Shown: positions 33,579-42,802, counted from the stretch's first letter. The stretch is 64,000 bases of DNA from Desulfovibrio desulfuricans (GCF_004801255.1 NZ_CP036295.1:124001-188000), one strand, 5' to 3'. Numbers and translations: made by a program. Notes: generated by a model not told the origin, from the sequence alone.

Positions 33579-34835
33579 ATGCTTCTCAATGCCGTTCTGT
33601 GCGTCTGGAACGAGGAGGATGTTATTGCCGCCACGGTCAGACACGCCTTTGCCCAGGGCTGCACCGGCGTGTTTATTGTCGACAATGCCAGCTCAGACGG
33701 CACGGTGGCGGCTGCGGAGGCCGCCGGGGCCGTGCTGGCGGCAGCGTTTGACAGCAAGTATTTTAACGAAGACCTCAAGGTCACCTACCTCAATGAGGTG
33801 GTGCGCCGCTGGAACGAGCAGCACAACCCCGAGAGCGCCTGGTGGCTTTTTGCCGATGCCGACGAGTTTCCCGCCCTGGACGGCGGGCTGCGGATACTTG
33901 ACTTTCTGGAGGGGCTCGACCCGGCCATTCGCGGCGTGCAGGGCTATCTTTTTAACCACCTGCCCACCCATCAGCCCTACCTAGCGCCGGGGCGGCATCC
34001 TGCCGATTTTATGCCCCTGTGCTCCAAAACATGGGGCGGCAAAGTGCCGCTGTTGCGCTACGACAGGGGGCGTCCGCACCTCTGGTCCATCGGCGGCGCG
34101 CATGATGTGGTGACCCATGGCGAAGCCCTGCCTGTCGTGCAGGACGCGTTGCAGATACACCACTTTCCGCACCGCAAGCCAGAGAGCACATTTGCCCGGC
34201 TGAAAAAGCTGGTTTTCCGCAATGAGGACGGCACAAGCCGCAGCGACTGGCACGACAACTTTTTACGGCAGGTGGGCGCGAATATCTCGCAGTACAACGC
34301 GCGCCATGACGAACTCATGAGCATGTACAGCGACAACCGGGGCAAGGAGCTGCTGTGCGGGCCGCTGGAATACGACTTCCGCACCCTTGTGCGCTGGTAC
34401 GACGCCTACGACGATGTGCCCTTTGCCGCCCCACCGCTGGAGCAGAGCCTTTGCCGGGCTGTGTACTATTTCTTTTTGGAAGAGTATGACATTGCCCTGT
34501 GCAGGTTTAAGGACTCCTTTGATTTGTGCGGCGATGCCGACACCCGCCTGCGCATCCTGGTAAAAATGGCCGAATGCCTTGCGCATTCCTCTGCGGATGA
34601 TGCGCGCGCCCTGCTTGTGCCCCTGGTGCGGCAGGGCAATCACGCCGTAAATGAATATATCAACGTCTTTTGCGGGCATATCCTTACAGGGCAGGCCCCG
34701 CCGCCAAGGCCGCAAAGCGGCCCGGCAACGGCCAGAATCGGCGTCAGCCAGAGCGTTTTTCCCGACGGCGTGGCCCAGAGATACGCCGCCATGGCCGCAG
34801 ATATAAGCGGCGACTTCCGCCCGTTTTTCCGCTGA
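33579..34835 (+). CDS. Glycosyltransferase family 2-like protein (GT-A fold)
   Basis: A 418-residue protein with an N-terminal GT-A-like domain: LNAVLCVWNEEDVIAATVRH, VFIVDNASSDGTVAAAE and the DxD-like WWLFADADEFPAL (a metal site DADE). This is the layout of Glyco_tranf_2_4-type enzymes that modify surface glycans or proteins. The C-terminal 150 residues (after about 250) are helical and carry no recognised domain. There is no membrane segment. A strong AAAGGGGGA precedes the ATG. The gene follows the acyl-CoA ligase by 72 bases and precedes an sppA-like gene by 44 bases, so it may belong to the same transcription unit. The acceptor is unknown. Confidence 0.83.
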   Translation: MLLNAVLCVWNEEDVIAATVRHAFAQGCTGVFIVDNASSDGTVAAAEAAGAVLAAAFDSKYFNEDLKVTYLNEVVRRWNEQHNPESAWWLFADADEFPALDGGLRILDFLEGLDPAIRGVQGYLFNHLPTHQPYLAPGRHPADFMPLCSKTWGGKVPLLRYDRGRPHLWSIGGAHDVVTHGEALPVVQDALQIHHFPHRKPESTFARLKKLVFRNEDGTSRSDWHDNFLRQVGANISQYNARHDELMSMYSDNRGKELLCGPLEYDFRTLVRWYDAYDDVPFAAPPLEQSLCRAVYYFFLEEYDIALCRFKDSFDLCGDADTRLRILVKMAECLAHSSADDARALLVPLVRQGNHAVNEYINVFCGHILTGQAPPPRPQSGPATARIGVSQSVFPDGVAQRYAAMAADISGDFRPFFR

Positions 34836-34879
34836 CCGGGCAATGCCCGGCACAACCGTAATCACTGCAAAGAGCATCC

Positions 34880-35935
34880 ATGAGCAATCAAGATTTTTCG
34901 TTAAATGGCGAGTCTCCCCTGTCCATGTCCGGCATCGGCGATATCCCCCCGCAGGCAACCTCCGTCCCCGCCGCAGCCCCAGCGGCAGCCGTTGCCGCGC
35001 CGCAGCCGTGCGCCTGCCCTCTGGCGCAGGTGCCCGCAAACGTGTGGAAGGAACTGCTGCGTCGTCCCTTCCGCAAGCGGCATCCCATTATTTTTTGGGG
35101 ATTTGTCGTGTTGTTGCTGGCGGGCGTCGGCGTGCTGGGGGCCGTAATTGGCGGCAACGGGCTTATGGGCGGCCAGCGCATGGCCCTGGTCTCCGTCTCT
35201 GGCCCCATCATGGATCCCGAACCTACGCTGGAGTGGATACGCAAGGTCGAGCGCGACCCCTCGGTGGCGGGCGTGCTGCTGCGCGTTGACTCCCCCGGCG
35301 GCGGCGCGGCGGCCTCGCAGGAGCTGTATAATGCCCTGAGCGCCCTGGCCGGCAAAAAGCCCGTGGCCGTCAGCATGGGGTCGCTGGCCGCGTCGGGCGG
35401 ACTTATGGTCAGCATGGCCGGGTCGCGGATATTCGCCAACGCCTCGACGGTCACAGGCTCCATTGGCGTGCGTATGGATATTCCGCAGCTGCAGGGGCTT
35501 TTGGGCAAGATCGGCGTGGGGCAGGAGACAATAACCACCGCGCCGTACAAGGACGCGGGGTCGTACATGCGGCCCCTCAGCCCCGAGCAGCGCGAGTATT
35601 TTAAAAAAGTGCTCGACGATATGCACCAGCAGTTTGTGGACATCGTGGCCAATGGCCGTCATATGGAGCACGCCCGCGCGGCGGCCCTGGCCAGCGGCAA
35701 GATTTTTACCGGGCGCGAGGCTGTGCAGCTGGGGCTGGTGGACGAACTGGGCGGGCAGGATTCGGCCCTGGCCTGGCTCTCGGCCCAGTGCGGCGTGCCT
35801 GCGGAACGCAAGCTTCTGTCGCGCCCCAAGGAGGGCGGGTGGCTGCCGCGCGGGCTCAAGACCATGCTGGGTGTTGACCTGAGAGCGCTGGGGGGCCTTG
35901 CCGCCAATGAGCCTGTGTTTCTTTATCAGTTTTAG
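34880..35935 (+). CDS. sppA: Signal peptide peptidase SppA-type serine protease
   Basis: A 351-residue membrane-anchored protease that degrades cleaved signal peptides. The N-terminal 65 residues are Ala/Pro-rich and cytoplasmic; one membrane helix follows (about 69-90, IIFWGFVVLLLAGVGVLGAV). The peptidase S49 domain has the nucleophile Ser 172 in MGSLAASGGLMVS and the general-base Lys 224 in TAPYKDAGS, plus LLRVDSPGGGAAAS and ANASTVTGSIGVRMD. Length and the Ser/Lys dyad fit the short bacterial SppA form, which assembles as an octamer. The ATG at 34880 has only a weak purine stretch upstream. It lies 44 bases after the glycosyltransferase. Confidence 0.93.
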   Translation: MSNQDFSLNGESPLSMSGIGDIPPQATSVPAAAPAAAVAAPQPCACPLAQVPANVWKELLRRPFRKRHPIIFWGFVVLLLAGVGVLGAVIGGNGLMGGQRMALVSVSGPIMDPEPTLEWIRKVERDPSVAGVLLRVDSPGGGAAASQELYNALSALAGKKPVAVSMGSLAASGGLMVSMAGSRIFANASTVTGSIGVRMDIPQLQGLLGKIGVGQETITTAPYKDAGSYMRPLSPEQREYFKKVLDDMHQQFVDIVANGRHMEHARAAALASGKIFTGREAVQLGLVDELGGQDSALAWLSAQCGVPAERKLLSRPKEGGWLPRGLKTMLGVDLRALGGLAANEPVFLYQF

Positions 35936-35990
35936 CGGGTTGCAGCGCCGGGCCTTTGAGGCCGCAGGCAGCGGCCGGGCAGGGCGTTAT

Positions 35991-35998
35991 GGTATAAT
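35991..35998 (+). promoter_or_regulatory. Extended -10 promoter candidate upstream of 36124
   Basis: TGGTATAAT, an extended -10 element (TATAAT near 35993-35998), lies about 125 bases before the start of the small periplasmic-protein gene. No good -35 hexamer is seen. Confidence 0.4.
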
Positions 35999-36030
35999 GT
36001 ATAGTTATGTCAGTGTATTGTGATAATTTG

Positions 36031-36057
36031 GGACGGCTGTTATAGACAGCCGTCCTT
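36031..36057 (+). terminator. Hairpin between sppA and the small periplasmic-protein gene
   Basis: Perfect stem GGACGGCTGT / ACAGCCGTCC with loop TATAG, followed by TTGCTTGT. It may end sppA transcripts, or act as a leader hairpin for the next gene, since a -10 box lies before it. Confidence 0.55.
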
Positions 36058-36123
36058 GCTTGTGCAAATATGCACCCCGAAAATTCATGCGCTCTGCGCG
36101 GTTGTTTGAAGGAGTCATTGTCA

Positions 36124-36615
36124 ATGAGATATGCGCTGTTGGGTTCCTTGATGGCCTGCGTGCTGTTGTCGGGCCTGTGCGGTGTGGCGGTGGCGGCGGA
36201 AAAAAAATTCAACCATTACAGCATAGACCTGCCGGGCAAGTGCACAGCTACGGAAAAGGACGGCATCGCAACGGTCAGCTGCGGGCAGGATTCATTTTTT
36301 GCCATCGGCATTTTCACCAAGGCCGAAGCTGGCGGTCTGACGCCCAAACAGTTTGCCGAAAAACAATCGTCCAGGCTCAAGGGTACAGCTCCCGTCAAGG
36401 CTGACGACGGCGGCGGCTGGGCCTTTCAGGCCATGTCCGGCAGGGTGATGACCCACGTGGACGTGTCGTCCGAGGGTGATCTGACCCTGCTGTTTATCAG
36501 TGACGTGAGCGACAAGGACTGGCCCGAAGCCCTGCAAAAAGCCTATGATTCGCTGCGCGGCGCGGACGACTCCTCGGATGCGCTGATCCAGAAATCGCTT
36601 TTTGAGCGCGAATAG
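36124..36615 (+). CDS. Small exported protein of unknown function
   Basis: A 163-residue protein with a clear signal peptide: MRYALLGSLMACVLLSGLCG followed by VAVAAEK, so the mature form begins near residue 25 and is likely periplasmic. The remainder contains short beta segments (KFNHYSIDLPGKCTATEKDG, DLTLLFISDVSD) and two Cys that could pair (in LPGKCTA and VSCGQD). I do not recognise a family. AAGGAG lies 9 bases before the ATG at 36124; the longer frame from 36070 adds codons without support. A terminator follows the stop by about 25 bases. Confidence 0.75.
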   Translation: MRYALLGSLMACVLLSGLCGVAVAAEKKFNHYSIDLPGKCTATEKDGIATVSCGQDSFFAIGIFTKAEAGGLTPKQFAEKQSSRLKGTAPVKADDGGGWAFQAMSGRVMTHVDVSSEGDLTLLFISDVSDKDWPEALQKAYDSLRGADDSSDALIQKSLFERE

Positions 36616-36639
36616 TACAGCCCCCCAGCACAAAAATCT

Positions 36640-36670
36640 GGCCCCGTCGGAGCATCCGGTGGGGCCTTTT
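36640..36670 (+). terminator. Intrinsic terminator of the small periplasmic-protein gene
   Basis: Stem GGCCCC / GGGGCC with inner CGG / CCG pairing, followed by TTTT, 25 bases after the stop. Confidence 0.75.
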
Positions 36671-36744
36671 GCGTTGTTTGGGGCACTGTAATGCGGGAGC
36701 GCTGTCGGGGGGAGGGGTACCCGGTTTGTTGCGGCCGCGTTGCC

Positions 36745-38013
36745 TCAGCTGATCCCGTCCACGCTGCACAGGTCGCTGTCAACCTTGTTGCGTCCGCCGT
36801 CCTTGGCCCGGTACAGGGCTTTGTCGGCGACCCTGATCAGTTTTTCGCAGGCCTGATGGCCAAAGCGGGCCGAGTTTGCGTCGATGCCCGCCACGCCTAT
36901 GCTGACGGTCACAAACCCGTAGGCTGTTTGGCAGTGCGGAATGCGCAGGCCCTCCACTGCCTCGCGTACCCGTTCCGCCACGTTCAGGGCGTTTTCCTTG
37001 CCGGTCTGCGGCATAACAATGGCGAACTCCTCGCCGCCATAGCGAAATATCTCGTCAGCCGGTCTGAGCAGCGCCGCGCCCATGGCCTGGGCCACTCGGG
37101 CCAGACATTCGTCCCCCGCCAGGTGGCCGTAGGCGTCGTTGTACAATTTGAAGTTGTCCACATCGACCATGCCCACGCACATGACCCCGCCCTCCCGGGC
37201 CAGCCGCGCCATCTCCTTGTGCAGTGTCTCGTCAAAGTGGCGACGGTTGAACACGCCGGTCAGGTAATCCTTGGCGTTCATTTCTTCCAGCGTGCGGTTG
37301 GCCGCTTCAAGGCGGCGCTCCAGGCCTTTGCGCATGCTGATGTCGCGCATGAACACGCAAATGGAGGTGATGTCGCCGCAGGCGGTGGGCAGGCCAAAGG
37401 CGGATATGGCGTAATCCTTGCCGCCATGGATAATCTCCCGCTCGGGAAACTTCTCGCCCGCATCAAACAGCGCAAAGGCGCTGTTCACCATTTCCATGGT
37501 GGGGACGCCCATTTCGCCAACATGGCAGCGCACCAGCTCGTTGGTGGGCCTGCCGGTCAGCCGTGCGTACGGGCTGTTGACCGTGCGCAGCCGTCCCTCC
37601 CTGTCTATGAGGCAGAAGGCCACAAATGCGCGCGCAAAGATAGCTTCAAAGGCCGGGGACATGCCGGAATGGATGTCCACAGCGCCGATGCAGCGTTCAC
37701 TGCCGGCAAAGGCTGTAATGTTGCCGTGGGCATCCCGGAGGGGCGTAATGTTCAGGGTGGTGATGGTATGCGTGCCCTTGGGGCACACATAGCGCACCGT
37801 GCACCCCGCAAGGCCGTTGCTGATGGATGCATGGTCAAGGGCCTGGCACAGCAGGGCCGCATCCTCCGGGTGCATGCAGTGCGTTAGCGGGCTGCCGGAC
37901 AGGGACCCCTCGGGGATTCCCAAAAGCCGTTCTTTTGCAGGGTCGACAACGAGATATGTAAGATCAAGGCCAATGCGCCAGTGCACCGTGCTGCTGTTCT
38001 TCTGGACCGACAA
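36745..38013 (-). CDS. PAS-PAS-GGDEF diguanylate cyclase
   Basis: A 422-residue soluble protein with two PAS-like sensor units (about 12-110 and 120-230, the second with GRLRTVNSPYARLTGRPTNE) and a GGDEF domain from DYLTGVFNRRHFDE. The active site is GGEEF (326-330), with the inhibitory site RPAD (317-320) in place, so it should make c-di-GMP under product control. The start is TTG at 38013, just after a run of seven G residues that can serve as ribosome binding site; other in-frame starts cut into the PAS unit. No membrane segment. The 344 bases upstream hold no gene, and it seems to be a single-gene unit. Confidence 0.9.
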   Translation of the reverse strand: MSVQKNSSTVHWRIGLDLTYLVVDPAKERLLGIPEGSLSGSPLTHCMHPEDAALLCQALDHASISNGLAGCTVRYVCPKGTHTITTLNITPLRDAHGNITAFAGSERCIGAVDIHSGMSPAFEAIFARAFVAFCLIDREGRLRTVNSPYARLTGRPTNELVRCHVGEMGVPTMEMVNSAFALFDAGEKFPEREIIHGGKDYAISAFGLPTACGDITSICVFMRDISMRKGLERRLEAANRTLEEMNAKDYLTGVFNRRHFDETLHKEMARLAREGGVMCVGMVDVDNFKLYNDAYGHLAGDECLARVAQAMGAALLRPADEIFRYGGEEFAIVMPQTGKENALNVAERVREAVEGLRIPHCQTAYGFVTVSIGVAGIDANSARFGHQACEKLIRVADKALYRAKDGGRNKVDSDLCSVDGIS

Positions 38014-38357
38014 GCTTTACCCCCCCCTCGCAACAGCCCTGAAACGCCTTCGGCAGCAGGCACCGGGCTGTATTGCGCAAAAAAATGCCGATTTTATGTA
38101 CAGTACACCAACGAGAAAGGTTTTTCCAGCTATTTCACGCATGGCCGGGGTGATTACATCTATATCGAAGAGGTAATTTGTCGGGAGTTTGCAACAATGA
38201 CTAATGAAAGTGGAATTATTTTTTCAGACCAGAAAATAAGGAAACCAGATGGTAGCTGCTAGCGGCGGAAGGGATGGGAATGTGACGCGGTCACTTTTTT
38301 GGACGGGGGGCAACCGGCGCGGTGCAAAAAAGGAATCAGGCGGAGAAATGCCGTCAA
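38014..38357. other. Gene-free region next to the PAS-GGDEF gene
   Basis: 344 bases. The part from 38080 to 38260 is AT-richer than its surroundings, and a short plus-strand hairpin GTGAC-GCG-GTCAC followed by T6 sits at 38282-38300. Open frames here are short, lack ribosome binding sites and show no protein-like composition. It may hold the cyclase promoter. Nothing else is clear. Confidence 0.4.
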
Positions 38358-38702
38358 TCAATGGCCGGAATAATCAAGAACGTTGTTGAGGGGAGCGCTG
38401 TGGCTCTCTATGCGCCCCTGCGTAAAAATGTGGCGGGTCAGCCGCCAGGCTTCCATATCAAGCACGTCCAGCTTGCCCTTGTGTGCGGGCTGTATATGGG
38501 TCGTCAGCGCCAGCAGCACTTCGTCAAGGGGAAAGTAGGTTCCTTCAAAGGAAATGCGGGCCATGTCGCCATCGCGTTCCAGCACGGGGATATCGTCGTT
38601 GTCCGGCAGCGCGTCGGCGCAGGCGTTTGCCAGCGCGGCATACAGGGCATCGTCCGCCGGGTAAATGTGCCCGTAAACCTTGAGCAGGGGCTGGCGGCTC
38701 AA
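38358..38702 (-). CDS. Small unknown protein coupled to the TPR-like gene
   Basis: A 114-residue acidic soluble protein (VYGHIYPADDALYAALANAC, DGDMARISFEGTYFPLDEVL) with no recognised domain. The start is TTG at 38702, which overlaps the stop of the upstream gene (TTGA), so it should be translated by coupling. It is the last gene of an apparent three-gene minus-strand operon with an exported TPR-like protein and a YajG-like lipoprotein. No terminator is obvious downstream. Confidence 0.6.
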   Translation of the reverse strand: MSRQPLLKVYGHIYPADDALYAALANACADALPDNDDIPVLERDGDMARISFEGTYFPLDEVLLALTTHIQPAHKGKLDVLDMEAWRLTRHIFTQGRIESHSAPLNNVLDYSGH

Positions 38703-40120
38703 GGTGTGGCCGCCTTATGGGGCGGTTGGGGCTGATCTGTGGCGGTGGGCTGCGTTGCAGGCGCGACGGCGTCGTGTACAGAAGGCGTGAGGCAAAGCTG
38801 CTGCTCTCGCGCTGCAGCGAGTCCTTCGCAATCGCCAAGGGCGCAGGCGGCCGTGAGGTCCGCGCATGTGCCCTGGGTATTGTTGCGCAACATACGCAAG
38901 GCCCCGCGCGCGCGCAGCAGCCGGACCCTGTCGGCGGTGTGCAAAAAAGCTTCGGGCGTGGCGTCAAGGGCCGCGCTCAGGTCGTCCTCGGCCAGCGCCA
39001 GCTGCTGCAGCCGCCAGTGGGCCAGCGCGCGGATGTATCTGGCCCTCGTAAGGTCTGGTGCGAGATCAAGCGCAGCGGCGGCGGAGGCGATGCTGCGTTG
39101 CGGCATGCCTGACTGCAGCTGCGACTCCGCCAGCAGGAGGCGCAGGGCGGCGCTGCCGGGCAGGTCTGCGGCGGATTTTTCCAGCAGGGGCAGGGCGGCG
39201 GCCCCGGTCAGCCAGCCCTCCGGCTCAAGGCGCAGTACATCCATGGCAGCCAGGCAGGCGGTCAGCTCAACCGCAAGGATATCGGCCTTGTGCAGGGCCG
39301 CCCTGCGTGCGGCTTCCTGCCGCGCATCCGGCATAACCGGCATGGGAGGGTTTTGTTTTATCTGCCCCGGCGGCGTCGCCTTGGCCACATACCACGTACC
39401 GCCCGAACCGGGCTCAATGTTGGCGCGGATCTGGCCGCCTGTCATGGCGTCAGCCGCCGCAAGTTCATCGGCGACCTGGCGGGCCGAGGCCAGCGCGTTG
39501 GCAAGATCTGTCAGGAGCAGTCGCCGCGTCAGCAGCACATCGGGGTTGCGCAGCAGACGCAGCAAGGTTTCGGCGGCATCGGGTCTCGCCAGCAGCGTAA
39601 CGGTTACCCCCTGCGCGGCTGGCCCGCCATCGGCGTCCGCCATGGCAGGCGACCCTTCCACCAGGGCGGTGTACAGCTCCGCAGCCAGAGCCGTGCGCTC
39701 GTTGGCTTCGGTAACTCCCATGCGTATGTCGCGCCTGTTGGGCAGCTGTGCGGCTGCGGCGCGCAGGGCTTCAAGCTGGGCAGCTGCCTCGGCGCACAGC
39801 TTTTGCGCATGCGGCGGCAAGGGTGCGACAGGGCATTGCGCGCTGCTTTTGACGGGCGAAGCCAGCGGCAGGGAGCCGGGCTTTGAGGCAAGGGGCATAT
39901 CGTCGGGGGAAGGCGCGGCAGCATCCTGCCCTTGGGGCGAGGGGGCGGCTGCATCCTGAGAGGGCGCACCCGCATTGTTTGCAGCGGGGAGGGGGGGCTG
40001 ATTGGGCGAATTTTCGGCGGCGTACGCCCTGCCGCCGGTTGTGATGACCGGCGGCAGGGCAAAAATTTCCAGCATGACGGCAAGCGTCATGCCGAAAAGC
40101 AGGGGACGCAGCGCCCGCAT
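38699..40120 (-). CDS. Exported TPR-like repeat protein of unknown function
   Basis: A 473-residue protein. The N-terminus has a signal-peptide-like helix (RPLLFGMTLAVMLEIFALPP), followed by a Pro/Ala/Ser/Gln-rich linker (about 35-95) and a helical C-terminal half with TPR-like repeats (LLLAESQLQSGMPQRSIASA, YIRALAHWRLQQLALAEDDL), so it is probably a periplasmic scaffold. No enzyme motif was found. The ATG at 40120 is chosen because it lies 4 bases after the stop of the lipoprotein gene; the open frame also has a TTG at 40153, which would overlap that gene. It sits between a YajG-like lipoprotein gene (upstream) and the small unknown (downstream). Confidence 0.65.
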   Translation of the reverse strand: MRALRPLLFGMTLAVMLEIFALPPVITTGGRAYAAENSPNQPPLPAANNAGAPSQDAAAPSPQGQDAAAPSPDDMPLASKPGSLPLASPVKSSAQCPVAPLPPHAQKLCAEAAAQLEALRAAAAQLPNRRDIRMGVTEANERTALAAELYTALVEGSPAMADADGGPAAQGVTVTLLARPDAAETLLRLLRNPDVLLTRRLLLTDLANALASARQVADELAAADAMTGGQIRANIEPGSGGTWYVAKATPPGQIKQNPPMPVMPDARQEAARRAALHKADILAVELTACLAAMDVLRLEPEGWLTGAAALPLLEKSAADLPGSAALRLLLAESQLQSGMPQRSIASAAAALDLAPDLTRARYIRALAHWRLQQLALAEDDLSAALDATPEAFLHTADRVRLLRARGALRMLRNNTQGTCADLTAACALGDCEGLAAAREQQLCLTPSVHDAVAPATQPTATDQPQPPHKAATP

Positions 40121-40124
40121 GGGC

Positions 40125-40709
40125 TTATTTTTTTGCCTCGATGGTCTGGACAATCTTTTGCGCCATGGGCTTGACCAGGTCGCGCAGGGTTTCCAGCATC
40201 AGGTTGTCGGCAGCGCTGCCCGAGGGCAGACCGGTGCGCGACTGGGAGGCGTTGAGCGATTCACGCATGATGCGGGCCTGCCTGTTGGCGAGCACGTAGT
40301 TGGCCCGCAGCGAGGTGGCCATGTCGGTGGTCGAGGTCTCGCGGATATTGGCCTCGTCGATCTGGCCGGTCACCAGAAAATCGGGGTTGCCCTTGCGTGC
40401 TTCGTTCACGCTGATGGAGTACGAAACCTGCATGCCGTTGCGGGCCAGCTCGTCGGCCAGGGCCTTGCTGATCCACTGCGACACATTGTCGGTGGTCACA
40501 AAGGCGCTGTTGTCGCGGCGCGTTCCTATAACGCTCTGATCCATACGCTTGTCTTCAAACGTCACAACGGTCACACGGGGAGCGTTGGGAGAAGGAAGCA
40601 CGGAAGCGTCCAGCGGTGGGGGCGGCAAAAGCCGAACATTGTTGCTCGGCCCGCAGGCTGCAAGCAACGCCAGCAGGGAAACACAAAGAACAATGCGTAG
40701 ATGTTTCAT
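40125..40709 (-). CDS. YajG-like outer-membrane lipoprotein
   Basis: A 194-residue lipoprotein. The lipobox is LLAAC with the lipidated Cys 19. The mature part resembles the YajG family: VTVVTFEDKRMDQSVIGT, SAFVTTDNVSQWISKALAD and ELARNGMQVSYS. The family is of unknown biochemical role; envelope location is clear. It begins a three-gene minus-strand operon (lipoprotein, TPR-like protein, small unknown). The next gene follows the stop by 4 bases. It is divergent from serS, with 232 bases between them. Confidence 0.8.
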   Translation of the reverse strand: MKHLRIVLCVSLLALLAACGPSNNVRLLPPPPLDASVLPSPNAPRVTVVTFEDKRMDQSVIGTRRDNSAFVTTDNVSQWISKALADELARNGMQVSYSISVNEARKGNPDFLVTGQIDEANIRETSTTDMATSLRANYVLANRQARIMRESLNASQSRTGLPSGSAADNLMLETLRDLVKPMAQKIVQTIEAKK

Positions 40710-40902
40710 GACGGCCTCTCGTAACTTGTATAGAAAATCTCCAGATTACGCTTAACCGTTTATACGCAAAATCTGCTTTTTGCAAGGATCGCGGGCGGCC
40801 TCATGCGTATCAGCGCAGGCGCATGCGTGCTGAAGCCGCCTTGCAGGCTGTGGCCCAGCGTGCTACAGCCTGTCTGTTGCGCTCCTTCCACGGAGCTCTT
40901 GT

Positions 40903-40908
40903 TATAAT
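40903..40908 (+). promoter_or_regulatory. -10 box of serS
   Basis: TATAAT 34 bases before the serS ATG, within TTGTTATAATCCC. The expected -35 position is a poor match, so the promoter may depend on other contacts. Confidence 0.5.
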
Positions 40909-40941
40909 CCCGCGCAGTGCGCGTTTTTTTCAGGAGCGGCT

Positions 40942-42216
40942 ATGATCGACCTCAAATTGGTGCAAAAACAGCCTGAAGTGCTGACCAGGGCTTTGACCGA
41001 CCGGCATTCAGACCTGAACGTAAATGAATTTTTGGCGCTGGACGCCCGCCGCCGCGCCCTGCTGACCGAGGTGGAAACCCTCAAAAGCCGCCGCAATGCC
41101 GCCTCGGCGGAAGTGGCCGCCAAAAAGCGCGCGGGTGAGGACGCCACGGCCCTGCTGGCCGAGATGAGCGGCGTTGCCGATCGCATCAAGGAGCTGGACG
41201 TGGAAACCGCCCAGGCCAAGACCGATGTGGAAACGTGGCTCATGCGCGTGCCCAACCTGCCCGATGCTTCTGTGCCTGCGGGCAAGGACGAAACGGAAAA
41301 TGTCGAGGTGCGCCGCTGGGGCAAGCCCCGCGAATTTGACTTTGCGCCGCGCGAGCACGGCGAGCTGGGCGTGGCCCTTGGCGGGCTTGATTTTGAGCGC
41401 GCCGCCCGCCTCACGGGCAGCCGGTTTGTGGTTTCGCTCAAGTGGGGAGCACGGCTCGAACGCGCGCTGGTAAACTTTTTTCTCGACCAGCACACCATGG
41501 CCGAGGATTATATTGAAGTTTGCCCGCCTTACATGGTCAACCGCACCAGCATGACCGGCACGGGCCAGTTGCCCAAGTTTGAGGAAGACCTGTTCAAGCT
41601 GCGCGAGTGGGACTACTATCTCATACCCACTGCCGAAGTGCCGCTGACCAACCTGCACGCGGGCGAAGTGCTGGACGAGGCCGACCTGCCCCGCGCCTAT
41701 TGCGCGGCCACGCCCTGCTTCCGCTCCGAGGCGGGCAGCGCGGGCAAGGATACGCGCGGGCTTATCCGCATGCACCAGTTTACCAAGGTGGAGATGGTGC
41801 GTTTTGCCCACCCCGACGGCAGCTTCAACCAGCTGGAGATCATGCGCGGCCACGCCTGCAATCTGCTTGAGATGCTTGAACTGCCGTACCGCGTCATCAC
41901 CCTCTGCACCGGCGACATGGGCTTCAGCTCAGCCAAGACGTACGACGTGGAAGTATGGCTGCCCACGCAAAAAACCTACCGCGAAATCTCGTCCTGTTCC
42001 AACTGCACAGATTTTCAGGCCCGCAGGGCCGACATCCGCTTTAAGCCCAAGGGCGGCAAGGCAGCGTTTCTGCATACGCTCAACGGCTCCGGGCTGCCCA
42101 CGGGCCGCACCATGGCCGCCATCCTCGAAAACTGCCAGCAAAAGGACGGCAGCCTTGTGCTGCCCAAGGCGCTGGTTCCCTATATGGGCGGCGTGGAAGT
42201 TATCGAGCCGAAATAG
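40942..42216 (+). CDS. serS: Seryl-tRNA synthetase
   Basis: SerRS (424 residues) charges tRNA-Ser with serine. The N-terminal ~110 residues form the long coiled coil that holds the tRNA variable arm ([34 protein letters not shown]). The class II catalytic core follows: motif 2 region with [18 protein letters not shown] and FTKVEMVRF, and motif 3 [19 protein letters not shown]. Also present are [15 protein letters not shown] and [22 protein letters not shown] lies 6 bases before the ATG. Single-gene unit with a strong terminator. Confidence 0.98.
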   Translation: MIDLKLVQKQPEVLTRALTDRHSDLNVNEFLALDARRRALLTEVETLKSRRNAASAEVAAKKRAGEDATALLAEMSGVADRIKELDVETAQAKTDVETWLMRVPNLPDASVPAGKDETENVEVRRWGKPREFDFAPREHGELGVALGGLDFERAARLTGSRFVVSLKWGARLERALVNFFLDQHTMAEDYIEVCPPYMVNRTSMTGTGQLPKFEEDLFKLREWDYYLIPTAEVPLTNLHAGEVLDEADLPRAYCAATPCFRSEAGSAGKDTRGLIRMHQFTKVEMVRFAHPDGSFNQLEIMRGHACNLLEMLELPYRVITLCTGDMGFSSAKTYDVEVWLPTQKTYREISSCSNCTDFQARRADIRFKPKGGKAAFLHTLNGSGLPTGRTMAAILENCQQKDGSLVLPKALVPYMGGVEVIEPK

Positions 42217-42246
42217 CGCGGCAGCACACGCAAAGTCTACTGTAAA

Positions 42247-42280
42247 GCCGGGCACTCCCTGAGGGAGTGCCCGGCTTTTT
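42247..42280 (+). terminator. Intrinsic terminator of serS
   Basis: Perfect 14-base stem GCCGGGCACTCCCT / AGGGAGTGCCCGGC with a one-base centre, then five T residues. It lies 30 bases after the stop. Confidence 0.93.
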
Positions 42281-42304
42281 GCGGTCAGAGCTGTTTGGAG
42301 GGGA

Positions 42305-42802
42305 TCAGGCGGGCTGATTTTTTTTGCGGCGCAGCACGGCTGCCGCCAGCGTCATATTGGCAATCAGGCTCAGACCCAGCAGGATGCGCAGCGGCATGGC
42401 AAAACCGCCCGGACCAACCTCGGTCGGCGGGGCCCCGTCAGCCGTAGTTGCGGCCTGCAGGGCGGCGTTGACCTCCATAGGGTGCTCGACCCTGTGTCCC
42501 ATATTATCGGCCATGATGATGCGCCAGAGGCCCGGAGCGTCGGGCATGAAGGCAAAGCGCCCCTGCGCGTCGGTGCGGCCATTCTGAAACTCCACCCTGG
42601 CGTCGGCGGGGCTGTACACCTCCACCTTGGCATAGGTTGGCTGCTCGCCGCCAGCATAGGCAAACTGCACCAGCACCACGCCTTCGTGCCAGCTGTGCGC
42701 CGCATACAGGGCATGGGCATGGCCCTGGGCGGCAGTGCCCGCCACAAGCAGCAGGGCCCCAAGAACAATGGCCGCCATGCCGCGCGGATGAATAATGCGC
42801 AT
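42305..42802 (-). CDS. Exported protein with an Ig-like region and a C-terminal membrane helix
   Basis: A 165-residue protein with a signal peptide (AAIVLGALLLVAGTAAQGHA), a His-containing start of the mature form (HAHALYAAHSWHEG), a beta-rich middle resembling carboxypeptidase-regulatory or Ig-like folds (VQFAYAGGEQPTYAKVEVYS, FMPDAPGLWRIIMADNMGHR), and a membrane anchor near 138-157 (LRILLGLSLIANMTLAAAVL) followed by RRKK. It is probably in the inner membrane facing the periplasm. This type commonly lies beside metal transport genes with DUF4198 proteins. AAGGA before ATG 42802. The DUF4198 gene precedes it by 92 bases on the same strand. Confidence 0.7.
   Translation of the reverse strand: MRIIHPRGMAAIVLGALLLVAGTAAQGHAHALYAAHSWHEGVVLVQFAYAGGEQPTYAKVEVYSPADARVEFQNGRTDAQGRFAFMPDAPGLWRIIMADNMGHRVEHPMEVNAALQAATTADGAPPTEVGPGGFAMPLRILLGLSLIANMTLAAAVLRRKKNQPA

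Noticed and set aside
38041-38110. A -24/-12 like sequence for the PAS-GGDEF gene (GGCATTTTTTTGC)
   Set aside because: The spacing of GG to GC is 9 bases instead of 10, which sigma-54 does not tolerate.
37981-38262. Short open frame (93 codons) in the gap beside the PAS-GGDEF gene
   Set aside because: It overlaps the start of the cyclase gene, has no ribosome binding site and its translation resembles no protein.
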